The position numbers and the translations under genes were made by a program. The notes under the pieces are model-generated. The model saw only the letters and a program-made list of their open reading frames with translations. It was not told the origin of the DNA and searched no databases. A stretch of 64,000 bases of DNA. It comes from Lantana camara. Lineage: Eukaryota > Streptophyta > Magnoliopsida > Lamiales > Verbenaceae. The stretch lies in assembly GCA_037501455.1 (NCBI GenBank), contig CM074865.1, positions 2,491,001 through 2,555,000 of the forward strand, given 5' to 3'. Positions within the stretch are counted from its first letter, which is position 1; the number at the start of each line of letters is the position of its first letter. Positions 43,685 through 55,278 of the stretch are shown piece by piece.

Positions 43685-43966
43685 TACTGCTCTTTGATTT
43701 TGAAGATGGAGCTCTCAACAGAAATACAGCGGAGGAGAAGAGTTCTAGTGCAGATTTAATGGCTAAGAAGACCGTCCCACACAAGAACTACTCTCAACAC
43801 AACCTAAATCTAGGGTTAGTACGGAAATTACAGAGGATTACCTAAGGTAGAAGAAGAATTTTGCTGGAGAAGTCACCGAAAATCGCAGGAAACGGCAGTA
43901 AGCTTGCTGTTATTTGCTCTAAGAAGGTTTGAATGCGTAAATGATGAAGAGAGGCTTCCAAATCCC

Positions 43967-43974
43967 TATTTATA
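43967..43974 (-). promoter_or_regulatory. TATA box for the antisense ORF of G
   Basis: TATAAATA on the minus strand in a ccctataaataggg context, about 285 bp upstream of the antisense ATG at 43684. It suggests the antisense gene had its own promoter. Confidence 0.5.
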
Positions 43975-44276
43975 GGGAGAAAAGCTGGCATTAATTAGGG
44001 TTGGGATTCAAACTGCAATCATTTCTCTCTTTGAAAATCCCTCCACTTTTGGTAACCGTCGCACGTCTTCCAACAGGCACGCGCCCACTCCGCAGAACAC
44101 GCGCCCACGTCGCCACTCAGCATTAAATGCGGACATGACTTCATTTATTGTTGTGTCAGAAGATATCCGTTACAGAAGACGGACAGTCATTTCCCTCCAA
44201 AAGCTCGACCCTCGCATATTCAAAGCCAGGGCCCGATTTTCAAAATTCTACAGTACGCTCAAGTGTAACTACAGAA

Positions 44277-44289
44277 TTTGGGGGGCAAA
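44277..44289 (+). other. G polypurine tract
   Basis: tttggggggcaaa immediately before the 3' LTR start tgatga. Confidence 0.8.
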
Positions 44290-44679
44290 TGATGACCAAA
44301 TTACGCTCGGATCAGCACCGCACGTGTGTCGCGATTTGAAGGACCCAGAGCTCTAACACTGGCGGTAATGGGCTCGTAGAATTGACCCGGCCCACTCCCT
44401 CATCTCTTATACGTTCCAGACTTGCGCTCTTCGGCCCAAGTCACGAGCACAGGATCGGTCCACCAATTCCCTTGGACACTCGCACTACGGTCCCAAGGGA
44501 CGCTCCGCACCCGAATTTTCCCTCTTCTATGCCAGGGACCCCAGCTGTAATTGCACTCGGGATATACACGCTCTACGCTCGCGCCCCTACCGCTCGTGCA
44601 CACCTCCCAGGGGAACCTCCCCCGAGCGTGGCCAACGCTCGAGTCCAGTATCAAAGGGCGCTATTCGCCTTGAGGACCA
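44290..44679 (+). repeat. G 3' LTR, first part (390 bp)
   Basis: Starts tgatgacc after the purine tract; interrupted by the copia solo LTR at 44680. Confidence 0.9.
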
Positions 44680-46631
44680 TGTTGGAAAACACGAATCAGA
44701 AAGCAGCGGAATTTAAAAAATTTTCCCAATAAAAGGACCTTGGACTCGCAATCGTGTAACCAAATTCGAAGGAATTAAGAAACTTACTTTTCTTTTATTC
44801 TTTCTTGAAGCGTTTCAAGCCACCTAAGAACGCTCTTCTCGCGGCTTGATCCCCTCTCCTTGGTAAAGCTCGAATCTTCAAACTTCTAACTTGAAGTCTC
44901 TAGAGAAAGTCCACCAACTTGATCACAATCTAACTAGTAAGGATGCTAGTTCTCTAGTTAGTGTTTAGGCTTGACCTAGGGTTTTATTTAATCTTGGAGA
45001 AAGGAAGGTGTTCAACACATGAACCAAAAGAATTGTCAATTAGCTCTAAGGGGAGCTCGAGCTCCCCTATTTATAAGCAAGGGAGTGCCGAAATTCCTAG
45101 TCCTTAATGGGCTAGGATTTTGGTCTCTCTCTCTCCTATTACTTGATCATCAAGTAATTTCCAACTTTGACTTTGAATTCTAATTCAAATCAACTTTAGG
45201 AGAGCTAAAAATATCCAAACTATTTTTGGATAATTTTATACTTTATTTATTTAAAATAAATAACTTATTTTATCTAATTAATTAATTCATAATTAATTAA
45301 CTAGATTATTTTTCTACAAAATAAGACTTTCTTTTTAATTCAAAATTAAACCAAAGTCTATTAAATAATTAACACATTTAATTATTTAATACATATATAC
45401 AATATATATATTTACACGTGTGTGACACGTGTCACAGTGACACGTGTCACTCACGTGAGCCACACGTGTGATTTCACACGTGTGGAACCCTCTTGGCCCG
45501 ATTAACTCGTTTAATCATTTTTAAGCCTCAACTCATGTAACCTAGTTGTTGTGTGTGACCCTCTAGGTTCTCAATTCAATTAGCAGTGACCCTAATTAAT
45601 TAATTCACTAATTAATTAATCAGTCCACAGATTAAACGACCATAGTCTAGCAACAGGTGTTTAACCCCTAGCTGAATTGGAATGTTCGGATTCGACAGAA
45701 CCTTTAAGTCATTGATTCATGTGAGATACAATCCTCCTACTTACTATCTCTCAACCAAGATCTAGGGTAAGGGAATAATTAGAACCCTAATAATCTGGTC
45801 TTAAAGCTAAGTGCATTTCATATCCATTTGATCTCAATCCAAGAAACCCTTTTCTTGATGTCTTGATCTACTGCCTTGGCCAAGGACTCCATATGGCATA
45901 TGAATGACTTACACAATAAGAGATCACCTTGCAAATGCAAGTGTAGGTCCTTTCTTGATTCTCATTCACTTTCATGAATCACTTGTGCAGCCCCAGCATA
46001 AGCCTTGAATCAGTTGTCTAAGGCGACACCCTTTAAAGCTTATACCTAAGACTGCAGAGTTAACTCATAAAGTGACAAGGAACCTCAAGTCTTAAGGATC
46101 AATTAGTCACATCAATGACTCGTGAGATATTTCCTAATATGGAAGTTTCTATTTCCTGAAATAGAATCTTCCTTTCCCATTTAGGAATGTTCTCACACGG
46201 GGCACCTCAGTGAACTTACTTATTAAAGTAAGCACCCTCATGTATCACGCACGTATCAACTATACACTTTGCACCTCCATGAAACAAGGTGGTCCTTCTT
46301 AAGGGCGTGATCCCACAAGCAAGCCTCAGAGGAGTCAGGTTGACACTCCCACTGTCTGTAGGACTCATCGGCTTGGAGTGTTTTACTAATCATGACTTAT
46401 GTGATATAGGGCTCGTTTCATGAACCATTTCACCTAAATGGTAGAGTCCTAAAGTCATCAGGATTAGGGGAGTTCTCATACATGCACAGCTAAAGTAAAC
46501 GCATACCAAACAAGAGCATATAAAGAAGTGTTGCCTCAATTCGTTATTTCATTCAAAGATTGTATGTGATTATAATAAGGAAAAGCACAAAGCGGATATA
46601 CAATCGGCTTTCTAGGGCACTATTCCTAACA
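44680..46631 (-). mobile_element. Copia solo LTR (C1 family, short form) in the G 3' LTR
   Basis: 1952 bp, tgttggaaaacacg to attcctaaca, with TSD gacca at 44675-44679 and 46632-46636. Same short LTR type as C1, with a six-G-box array at 45415-45482. It sits at LTR position 390, a different site from C1 (337). Confidence 0.93.
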
Positions 46632-46636
46632 GACCA

Positions 46637-47173
46637 ACCCCATCGCAGTAAGGAGTCCTTCTAGAGGGCGCTTTCAGAGGTACGGGGAGCATAGCGGAGA
46701 AGAATTCCACGCTCGCCGCTCGCCAACAACCTCTGACACAGTGGTAGTACGCACCTCGTACCTGGCACCCCATAGGCTTTTCAGGGCTGTCCCTTTCACG
46801 CCATCACATGACGCCACGTGTCTAGGGCAGCACAGGGTTTGGGACCACAAGGTCAAATTACCCATGATACCCTTGCCCCTAACATATAAATATGGGATTC
46901 ATACACACATCCCCCAAGTCATCTTCTTCCACAAGAATACTCTGCATAGACTGAGCATTCTCCTCCATTTTTCTCTTCTTCTTCAAGCTCACACAACCCA
47001 ACATCCTCAGCTCCTCAGCTGCACAATCTCTTGGTGTTATCCTAGCTGGAAGAACCGACGCTATTAAGGAAACCCAGTTCCTGAGGCTCTACAGCCTGTG
47101 ATGGTCTTCCCCCTCACAAACAAATCTTAAAAGTGTTGGTGTTTTAGCACACTTCTTGTTTTCTGCACCATCA
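46637..47173 (+). repeat. G 3' LTR, second part (537 bp)
   Basis: Continues to gcaccatca, followed by TSD gtacc (47174-47178). It contains TATAAATA at 46885-46892 pointing toward the receptor kinase. Confidence 0.9.
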
Positions 47174-47966
47174 GTACCTTAGGGTTATGTTCATTTTAAC
47201 AAAAAACTTGATGGAAGGACTAGTTTTGATTAAAAAAACAAAAAGTGGTATTTTGAGGCCAACTTTGATGAAGAATTGTGCAAGTGAAGTACTAAAAGTG
47301 GATTAGTCGTATAATTAGAGGACAAATATTGCAATATTTCCAAAATATTGGAAGCAAATTCACCAAATGCTAACGAAGACTTAAAAAGTCAATCTCATTT
47401 ATTTGGCCTTTCGGTTCGACCTTATTTCCTCATGTACCCCTCCCCCATGCATATATTGGAAGCAGAATTCCTAAACAAAGACCGTAGAAAACAGAATATT
47501 CAAAAATAAAATGATGTAAAGGAACAAAAGAAAATTCTAGAAACTGATATTTCATTGATGAAGTCAAAGCATATATTGGAAGCAGAATACCTAAACAGCG
47601 GCAAAGACCGTAGAAAACACAATATTCAAAGACAAAATGATGTCAAGGAACGAACGAGAATTCTGGAAAATGGCATTCCGTTAATGAAGTCAGATGCCCT
47701 GTTTTGTAGTGGGGCATGTACAGACAGACAGACAAAAAAAAAAAAAAAAACAACAACAACAACAACTAAGTGTATCCATCACCATCTAATCAGCAACTAA
47801 CTAATCATAATTTACGTCAGAATATTTACTGGGTCAGTCACAGTTAGTCATTTCCCAGACTACACCTAAGTATCTCTTCTTTGTGATCTAAGTTTCGTAA
47901 AAGATACTAAATATATATAGCTCATTGTTCATAGCTAGAGCTCCAAGCTACACAACAACTCGTCCA
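47174..47966 (+). promoter_or_regulatory. Upstream region of the receptor kinase
   Basis: Native DNA between the G 3' LTR and the kinase start codon. It includes a 120-bp tandem duplication (catatattggaagcag at 47450 and 47570), a poly-A/caa tract at about 47736-47766, and a likely TATA box (atatatatag, 47911-47920) about 50 bp before the ATG. The first 352 bp also occur inside G at 17155-17506. Confidence 0.6.
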
Positions 47967-50900
47967 ATGGAGAAACTTCCTGTAATCATGATTGTTGTCT
48001 TGATGTTACCGCTCAGTATGAGAACAATTTCGTTAGCTGAAATAGTTTCAAAAGAAGATGAAGAAGCCATTCTTGCTTTCAAATCCACAATAACCTCAGA
48101 CCCTTTTCAAATATCGTCCAAAAACTGGTCCACAAACTCATCCATCTGCACCTGGATTGGTATATCGTGCACCACCAGTACCCCTCGAAGAGTTACGGCC
48201 CTTAATTTCTCCGGTTTCGGTTTTCAGGCCACTCACCTCACTCCAACTCTTGGGAACTTAACATTCCTCAATTCATTAGACCTCAGCTACAACAATTTCA
48301 TAGGCTTCGTACCCCCCGAGCTCTCTAATCTGCAACGGTTGAGGATACTCAGATTGGCCAACGATTCTTTTGGCGGAGAAATCCCCCGAGAAATTGGCAA
48401 TCTTTCTTCATTAGAAATATTAGACATGCAAGATAACCTTCTTACGGGATCTATTCCTCATGGGATCTTCAACTTGTCTAGGATCAAACAAATTGTTCTC
48501 ACGAAAAATAGTCTGTCAGGTGTGCTGCCAAATGATATGTGCAGTAATATTGCACAGCTTCGCGAGCTTCTTCTCTCTGTTAATCAACTTGATGGCCAAA
48601 TTCCACTCAATATCTACAAGTGCAGCAATTTAGAGGTTCTGTCGTTGTCGGTTAATAATTTCAGTGGGAGCATCCCAACTTCCATTGGCTCGTTGACAAA
48701 GCTTCAAAGCTTGTATCTAGGGTACAACAACCTCCGTGGTATGTATACTACTTCTTATAACTTGATCGGAAATTTGAAAGTCAACGAAGAAGCTTAGTGA
48801 AACTTAGGAAAACTGCTGCTTAATCTTATACTGCAGCCAAAAACTAATTACCAAATTATTTCTGCCCCTCTTTGTTCGTAATGGAGTCATTATCTAAGAA
48901 GAAAACATGTCATCTTCTTTAATAAATAATTGGACGAATTACATTTAGGTCCCCTGAGGTTTGTCCTAATTACAAATCAGTCCCTCTTGTTTCGAAAATT
49001 ACATATTAATCCCTAAAAACACTGTTTCGCATGAGGTCCCTAGACGCCGTTAGGGTTCCATTAATTTTGACATTTGAATTTCCGAAAAATATTACAAAAA
49101 AGTCCCTAAACTATGAATTTTCTTACAAAACAACCCCTTAACTAAATCACATCAACAATGTAGTCTTGTCAAAATTAACGGAACTCTAACGGCGTCTAGG
49201 GATCTCATGCGAAACAGTGTTTTTAGGGACTAATATGTAATTTTCGAAATAAGAGGGACTAATTTGTAATTAGGGCAAACCTCAGGGGACCTAGATGTAA
49301 TTCGCCCTAAATAATTAAAAGGAGAAACGGGCTATAGTTATGGAAATGATGTTAAATCGCAAAACTGACTTGTGTAATTTGAAATTTTCACGCAATTTGC
49401 TTTGGCAACGTGAATACCAATTAATATAAGCACCACGTTTACCTGTAATATTAGGGATAATTACCAACACCCCCTGAGGTTTGGTGTTATTACAGAATAC
49501 CCCCTGAGGTTTCGAAAATTACGAATTCCCCCCTGGGCCGTTATCTCCTCCTTTAAATTTAACAGATTGTGTGAAATTTACTATTTTACCTCTATTATGT
49601 TAAAACTCAGGGGGGTATATGTAATAAAGAGACAAAGGTAAGGAGACTAATGCAAGGACTGAAATTGTTAGGGGGGTTTGATGTAAGTAATTGAGTTTTG
49701 TGTCTACCTAGAATTTTTTTTTAATAAAATGATATTTAATGTTATTTTAATATTTTTATGATAGACTAATTTCATACCTACAATTTATGGATGTTTAATA
49801 TTTTCTGTAGATATTAACCATACATGTTCAATGTTTGAAATAATTGTTTAAACGGCTGGCGGATATTTTTGTGAATTTACTAATGTATTTTGTTGATATT
49901 AGTGTATTTGTTATGATTTTCAGTTTTGAGGAAAAAAATTGATAATGCACTAGTTGATCTTTGTGTGGGTTTTTTTATATGAATTTTTATTTTGAGGGAA
50001 AATTTATTATAATTGCAAATAAATTATTGGGAAAATATCATTTTTAATCCTCTACAATTGCTATTTTTTGTTTTTCGTCCTGAACTTTTCACTTGTCTCA
50101 ATTTACATCCTCTACGTTTCCAGAAATCTCAATTTTAGTCCCTTTAGTAATAGGCGTTAAATTTTGGACGGAACAGGTCACGTGTAACGCACGTGGCCCT
50201 CTGGTGTTAAATTTTTCATCCCGTCAGGCTGTGGAATGGAGCCAAAACACAGATGTATCAAAAACGGAGGAAAATTTGGGGTATAAATAGGTTTGTTACA
50301 CCTTCCTCCCCCCCTCCCCCCCAAACTCGAAATTAGGGTTCAGGTTTCTCTCTACTCCATGGCTGCTGCAAATGGGGCTGTAATGTGTTTATGTGGGCGG
50401 GCTTCACCATTGCGCACGTCGTGGACTCCTGTTTGAAGGCTCAACCTCATCAATGTAACTTGAGTCAGCTAGTTGTCTCGGTAACATACTTCTTTCCATC
50501 CTTCTCAATGATATTGTAGGTGTAGAATCTTCTCCTTGGAAGGCTCAACCTCATCAATGTAACTTGAGTCAGCTAGTTGTCTCGGTAACATACTTCTTTC
50601 CATCCTTCTCAATGATATTGTAGGTGTAGAATCTTCTCCCTGGGTTTGATGGAGTCTACGACGTGCGCAATGGTGAAGCCCACCCACAGAAACACATTGC
50701 AGCACCATTTGCAGCAACCATGGAGTAGAGAGAAGCCTGAACCCTAATTTCGAGTTTTTGGGGGGGAAATGTGTAACAAACCTATTTATACCCCAAATTT
50801 CCCTCCTTTTTTGATAAAGCTGCGTTTTGGCTCCATTTCCAGCCTGACGGGCTGAAAAATTTAACCCCAACGGGCCACGTGCATCACACGTGACCTTTTT

Positions 50901-53900
50901 CGTCCAAAATTTAACGCCTGTTACTAAAAGGACTAAAATTGAGATTTGTGGAAACGTAGAGGATGTAAATTGAGACAAGTGAAAAGTTCAGGACGAAAAA
51001 CGAAAAATGGCAATTGTAGAGGATTAAAAATGATATTTTCCCTAAATTATTTTAAATTAACTTTAAATGGACTTGTACAAAATATATTTAAAACTGAGAA
51101 ATAAATATGAAAGGAAATTTATAACTTATCATATTTTATAGAAGTAAATATGCATAGAATATCTAATTCAATTTATATTTATAGATAAAAATTAAATATT
51201 AAATTAAATAACAACTTTTTAAATACAAAAAATTCAAAATTAACTAATATTACAATTATATCATTAAACTCTAAGTAAAATTACAATATACCCCCTAAGG
51301 GTGTTTTTGGAATTTAAATTTGAATTTAACGGTGTAATTAACGACCGGTGCTATTTGTAAGCGATGGTGTACTATTCAGCGGGGAGTTCGTAATTTTCGA
51401 AACCTCAGGAGGTATTCTGTAATAACGCCAAACCTCAGGGGGGGCGTTGGTAATTATCCCTGTAATATTATTTGCTGCGGCTGTTATATTTGGCCATTGA
51501 ATTGATGGTCTAAGAAATGAAATTAATTTGTAACCATGGGAAAAAAAGACAGCATAAGGTAAAAATATTTAAATCAAACACGAATTTGAGAGTGCGCAAC
51601 ACTTACCTCCCCTCGGGGTTTAAGATTCTTTTTTTTTTTTTTTCTTTTTCCCTCTGATACAAGACATGAAGAGTGCCAATTCTTTTTCTATAAGGAGTTC
51701 TTCGCTAATTTCTAATTGTACAGGGAATTAAAATCCATTTCTTTAGAATAAACATTGCAGACTTCTTAAATAGCCATTGAAGAAAACTAAAAAACCATAT
51801 TATACTTTTATCTCGAGGAACAATACAAAATGAAAAGTTTCACGTTACAGGCGCAATTCCATCCGAACTTGGTAATCTTTCGAGTCTAGAAAATCTCAGC
51901 ATAGAAGGTGCTTCTCTAACGGGGGAAATTCCAACTTTTATGTTCAACATGTCTTCTCTAAAGATTATCAGTCTACTCAACAATAGTTTGTCAGGAGACA
52001 TTCCAGTTTCCAATATTTGTCATAATCTCCCCAATCTGGAGAATTTGTACCTTGCGTACAATCAACTGACCGGAAATATTTTAGACGAAGTGTTGGACTG
52101 TAAACTCCTACAGATTGTACGTCTGGAGTATAACAAATTCAACAGCAACATACCTGAGCAGATTGGAAACATCACCATGTTAAACTCCCTCTACCTAGCC
52201 AACAACGAATTCACAGGTATATAAGCTGGAACTTGCGATATCTCTTTGGGATAACAACTTCTTCAAATATATGTGGATGAATTATACATCTTTGACATAT
52301 TCTCAGGCAACATACCTAAGCAAATTGGAAACCTCACCATGTTGAACTACTTGTGGTTCAACTACAACAATTTCACAGGTATGTTGACAATCAGTTGTAA
52401 GTACTAAGATTACAACAAGATTCTTGTTGTTGTATATTCTGGTTGAAAAATGAAGAGTTCCCATGTAATTTTTCGAAGATTTCTTACATCACGAATGAAT
52501 AAACTTCGTCCCACGTGAAAATCCACGATGATTAATCTTGTCATTTTTCAATTCATTTAGCATGTTAAATTGGCAGGTGTATTGCCTATTGAGCTTGGCA
52601 GCCGTAATCTTATGGGGTTCGGTGTCGGCATCAATGGGTTATCCGGTCTCATCCCTCTTTCTATCTTCAACATATCAACAATGGAACACTTGGACCTTAC
52701 AATGAATCAGTTCTCAGGCCATCTTCCTTCAACATTTTGCCTTTCACTTCCCAACCTTAAAGATCTCCATTTGGGCGGCAACGAACTCAGTGGACTTATT
52801 CCAAGCTGCATCAACAATGTAACTAGTCTTACATTGTTAGATTTGGGTTCTAACTATTTTTCTGGTCCAGCACCCAACTTGGACAACCTAAGATTCTTGC
52901 AGATCCTTGTAATTGAAGAAAACAATCTAACATTACAATCTCAAAACAAGGAATCTAGCTTTCTCACTTCATTGACAAATTGTCCATATTTGGAGCAAAT
53001 AGACATATCTAAAAATCTGTTGGATGGTAAACTGCCTATCTCAATAGGGAACTTATCTGATTCTCTTAATACTTTTTGGGCGTCTTCTTGCGGAATTAAA
53101 GGTCCTATCCCTTCTGAGATCGGCAAAATCACCAACTTGCGAGATTTAGACCTTGACAGCAATGAGTTGACAGGGGTTATCCCACCAACACTGGGAAATT
53201 TAAGCAAACTCTTTCGTGTGTTTCTTGATTATAACAAGCTCGAAGGAGACATTCCTGTTGAAATTTGTCAGTTAAGCAATTTGGGGCTCATCAACGTGAG
53301 GAAAAACCTATTGTCCGGCATGATTCCTGCATGCATCGGGGAACTCAAATCCTTGAGAGAATTGGACTTAGGTAGCAACAATTTGGAATCTAATGTACCC
53401 TCCGGTTTATACAGCCTTAGTGATCTCCTTTTCTTAAGCTTGTCCTCAAACAGGTTAAACGACACTCTCTCATCTAAGATCGGAAACTTTAAGATTATAG
53501 AACAAATGGACTTATCTTGGAATCAGTTCACAGGGAATGTCCCGAGTTCTATCGGCAATGCAGAATCATTGGTTTCAATATCTTTGGCACACAATAAATT
53601 TCAAGGGTCTATTCCAACGTCCTTGGGGAATTTAAGAGGTTTAGAATCGTTGGATCTTTCTTTCAATAATTTTTCAGGAATTATCCCAAAGTCATTGGAG
53701 GGACTCTCTAATCTTGAATACTTTAATGTTTCTTACAACAGACTTGAAGGGCCGATTCCTACAGGCGGTAATTTTTCAAATTTTATAGCTCAGTGGTTTT
53801 CAAACAACTCCGATCTATGTGGTCCTGCCCGTCTCCAAGTTCCACCTTGTGTTGAAAAACATACCAAAACTAGTACTTTCAGGACTTTTGAGAAATACGT

Positions 53901-55033
53901 TGTACCACCAATTTGTGTTGTTATAGCAACCTTGTTTGTTGTTTTCCTAATTCTTCTAGTGAGAAGAAGAAAAACAAGCAACGAAGAGGGACCCTCGAGC
54001 CAAATGTCATCACATCCTTGGAGAAAAACTTCTTACTTTGAACTCCAACGAGCAACAAATGGATTCAGTGAGAGCAACATTCTTGGAAGTGGGAGTTTCG
54101 GTTCCGTATTCGTTGGAACATTCTCTGATGGGCTAACGGTTGCAGTAAAAGTTTTCAATCTACAATCAGAAAATGTTAGCCAAAGCTTTGAGAGAGAAAC
54201 ACGAGTACTAGGAGCGATAAGGCATAGGAACTTGATAAAGATACTTGGATGTTGTAGTAATCTAGATTTCAAGGCTTTGGTTTTGCAGTACATGCCTAAT
54301 GGCAGCTTGGAGAAGTGGTTATATTCGCATAATCTTTTCTTGGATTTTTTACAGAGATTAAACGTTGTAATAGATGTGGCGTTGGCCTTGGATTATCTTC
54401 ATACACAATACATGTTTCCTATCGTCCATTGCGACTTGAAGCCTAGTAACGTTTTGCTGGATGAAGATATGACTGCCCATGTTGGTGATTTTGGTATGGC
54501 TAAACTATTCGGCGAAGGGGAGTTGATGGTGCAAACAAAAACCTTGGCAACAATCGGTTACATGGCACCAGGTAATGATCTCTCAAATGTGCCATCTAAA
54601 CAGTTTTTAAAGCCCTTTCCCATATATAGTTTCTACCTTTTGCAAGCTCATGATGGGCATAGTCTTTGTTTAATTTGTGGAAACAGAATATGGAGCTGAA
54701 GGCATTGTATCAACCAGTTGCGACGTATACAGTTTTGGTGTGATTATGCTCGAGACTTTCACCCGAAAGAAACCGACAGACGACATGTTTGGGGAGGACA
54801 TCAGCCTCATGAGCTATGTTAGCACCTCATTACAAGAAAACAACGTAACTCGAGTTGTGGACAATAATTTGCTGGCAAGAGAGGAAAACAACTTCTCAGC
54901 TAAAGAGTTGTGTTTGTCATTGGTTCTGCGTGTTGCGATGGAGTGTTTAGCCTTTTTGCCTTCAGAGAGAATCAGCATAAGTGAAGCTGTGGCAAAACTG
55001 GGAAAAATTAGAACTTTGTTTCTTGCAAAGTAA
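47967..55033 (+). CDS. LRR receptor-like kinase, non-RD, five exons, 1183 aa
   Basis: Joined exons 47967-48738, 51851-52216, 52307-52378, 52577-54571 and 54687-55033. All introns are GT-AG and phase 1, and the sum of 3552 nt is an exact frame. The start chosen is MEKLPVIMIVVLM because it opens a clean signal peptide (about 1-24). Order: LRRNT with CTWIGISC; about 30 LRRs of the NNLSGxIP type; a membrane helix at about 844-865 (VPPICVVIATLFVVFLILL) with RRRK after it; and a kinase from about 905, with GSGSFGSV, the Lys in VAVKV (928), HCDLKPSN (1021-1028, Cys before Asp, so non-RD), DFG (1041-1043), GYMAPEYG and a conserved C-lobe. All catalytic residues are present. This is the LRR-XII class (FLS2, EFR and XA21 relatives), plasma-membrane receptors for microbial patterns. 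Ligand unknown. Transposons fill intron 1. Confidence 0.93.
48932..49307. mobile_element. Foldback MITE, MULE-type, 376 bp
   Basis: Arms of roughly 145 bp are inverted copies (gaattacatttaggtcccct at the left, its complement at the right end). 9-bp TSD taaataatt at 48923-48931 and 49308-49316. The TSD length and long inverted arms fit Mutator-derived MITEs. Confidence 0.88.
50359..50436 (+). pseudogene. Truncated GRF zinc-finger ORF, left arm
   Basis: 26 codons starting MAAANGAV, with the first half of a GRF finger (CLCGRASPLRTSWTP), then TGA at 50434-50436. A TATA-like gtataaatag lies about 75 bp upstream. Confidence 0.75.
50569..50721 (-). pseudogene. Truncated GRF zinc-finger ORF, right arm
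   Basis: Minus-strand start at 50721 (MVAANGAA), finger CFCGWASPLRTS, then a TAG (50658-50656) where Trp is expected, followed by TPSNPGRRFYT and a lysine-rich tail ending at 50569. NPGRRFYT is the GRF-family signature. Inverted relative to the left-arm copy. Confidence 0.75.
52147..52378 (+). repeat. Tandem duplication of a one-LRR exon in the receptor kinase
   Basis: Exon 3 (52307-52378) is exactly 72 nt, one 24-residue LRR (NIPKQIGNLTMLNYLW...). It closely copies the last LRR of exon 2 (NIPEQIGNITMLNSLY...), including the ttcacag/gtat donor. Period 160 bp. Confidence 0.8.
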
Positions 55034-55278
55034 CAAGTTTGCAGAAATTGGAGTCTTCGAGAAAAATATATGTATGTTATTATGGATTTTGATGCATTAA
55101 TATTTGCAGAGGACCTTCCTTGTGGAGGACTTCTTAAATTTTAAAACTGTTTTTTAGGGCTTTAGTCTATGTAATATCTTTATTAGTAGTACGTACTATA
55201 TGATGCGATATCTGAAAAGAACTAATACAAATTAATCTTATAGTTTAGTTAAAATATAAATTCTATTTTAACAGGTGC
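55034..55278 (+). other. 3' region of the receptor kinase
   Basis: AT-rich sequence after the TAA; expected 3' UTR. No distinct polyadenylation signal can be singled out. Confidence 0.5.

Larger units (their letters stand above)
6050..47173 (+). mobile_element. Ty3/gypsy element G, Tat lineage, with nested insertions
   Basis: Bounded by LTRs that start tgatga and end caccatca (5-bp inverted ends tgatg/catca), with TSD gtacc. Reading left to right it carries gag, protease, reverse transcriptase, a standard RNase H plus a second (archaeal-type) RNase H, and integrase, then a long 3' region with an antisense ORF. The double RNase H and the extra antisense ORF point to the Tat lineage. Own sequence is split by copia C1, copia C2, a CACTA/LTR block and a copia solo LTR. 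Every coding part has stops or frameshifts, and the two LTRs differ at several percent by eye, so it is an old, dead copy. Confidence 0.9.
50029..51042. mobile_element. Nested foldback element carrying two inverted GRF-zinc-finger gene 5' ends
   Basis: 1014 bp, ends gggaaaatatcattttt and inverse, 9-bp TSD taaattatt at 50020-50028 and 51043-51051. Each arm holds the same cassette from the end inward: a promoter-like stretch with gtataaatag, a leader, and a start codon followed by a GRF zinc-finger beginning (see 50359-50436 and 50569-50721). Between them a 104-bp direct repeat (gaaggctcaacctcatcaat) occurs at 50435 and 50539. Confidence 0.85.
49454..51460. mobile_element. MULE-type non-autonomous element, 2007 bp including a nested insertion
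   Basis: Ends gggataattacc and ggtaattatccc, with inverted arms of about 75 bp (ccccctgaggtttggtgtta and the complement). TSD tgtaatatta (10 bp) at 49444-49453 and 51461-51470. Holds the foldback element 50029-51042. Its inner part recurs at 3364-3534, and a relative of its end occurs at 55749. Confidence 0.85.
48739..51850 (+). other. Intron 1 of the receptor kinase, loaded with foldback elements
   Basis: 3112 bp, gtatgtat to cgttacag. More than two-thirds is three MULE-type foldback elements (48932-49307; 49454-51460 containing 50029-51042). The rest (48739-48931, 49308-49453, 51461-51850) is plain AT-rich intron. Confidence 0.88.

Noticed and set aside
50505..50978. 157-codon minus-strand frame in the foldback element
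   Set aside because: Out of frame with the recognisable GRF segment and made partly of the 104-bp direct repeat.
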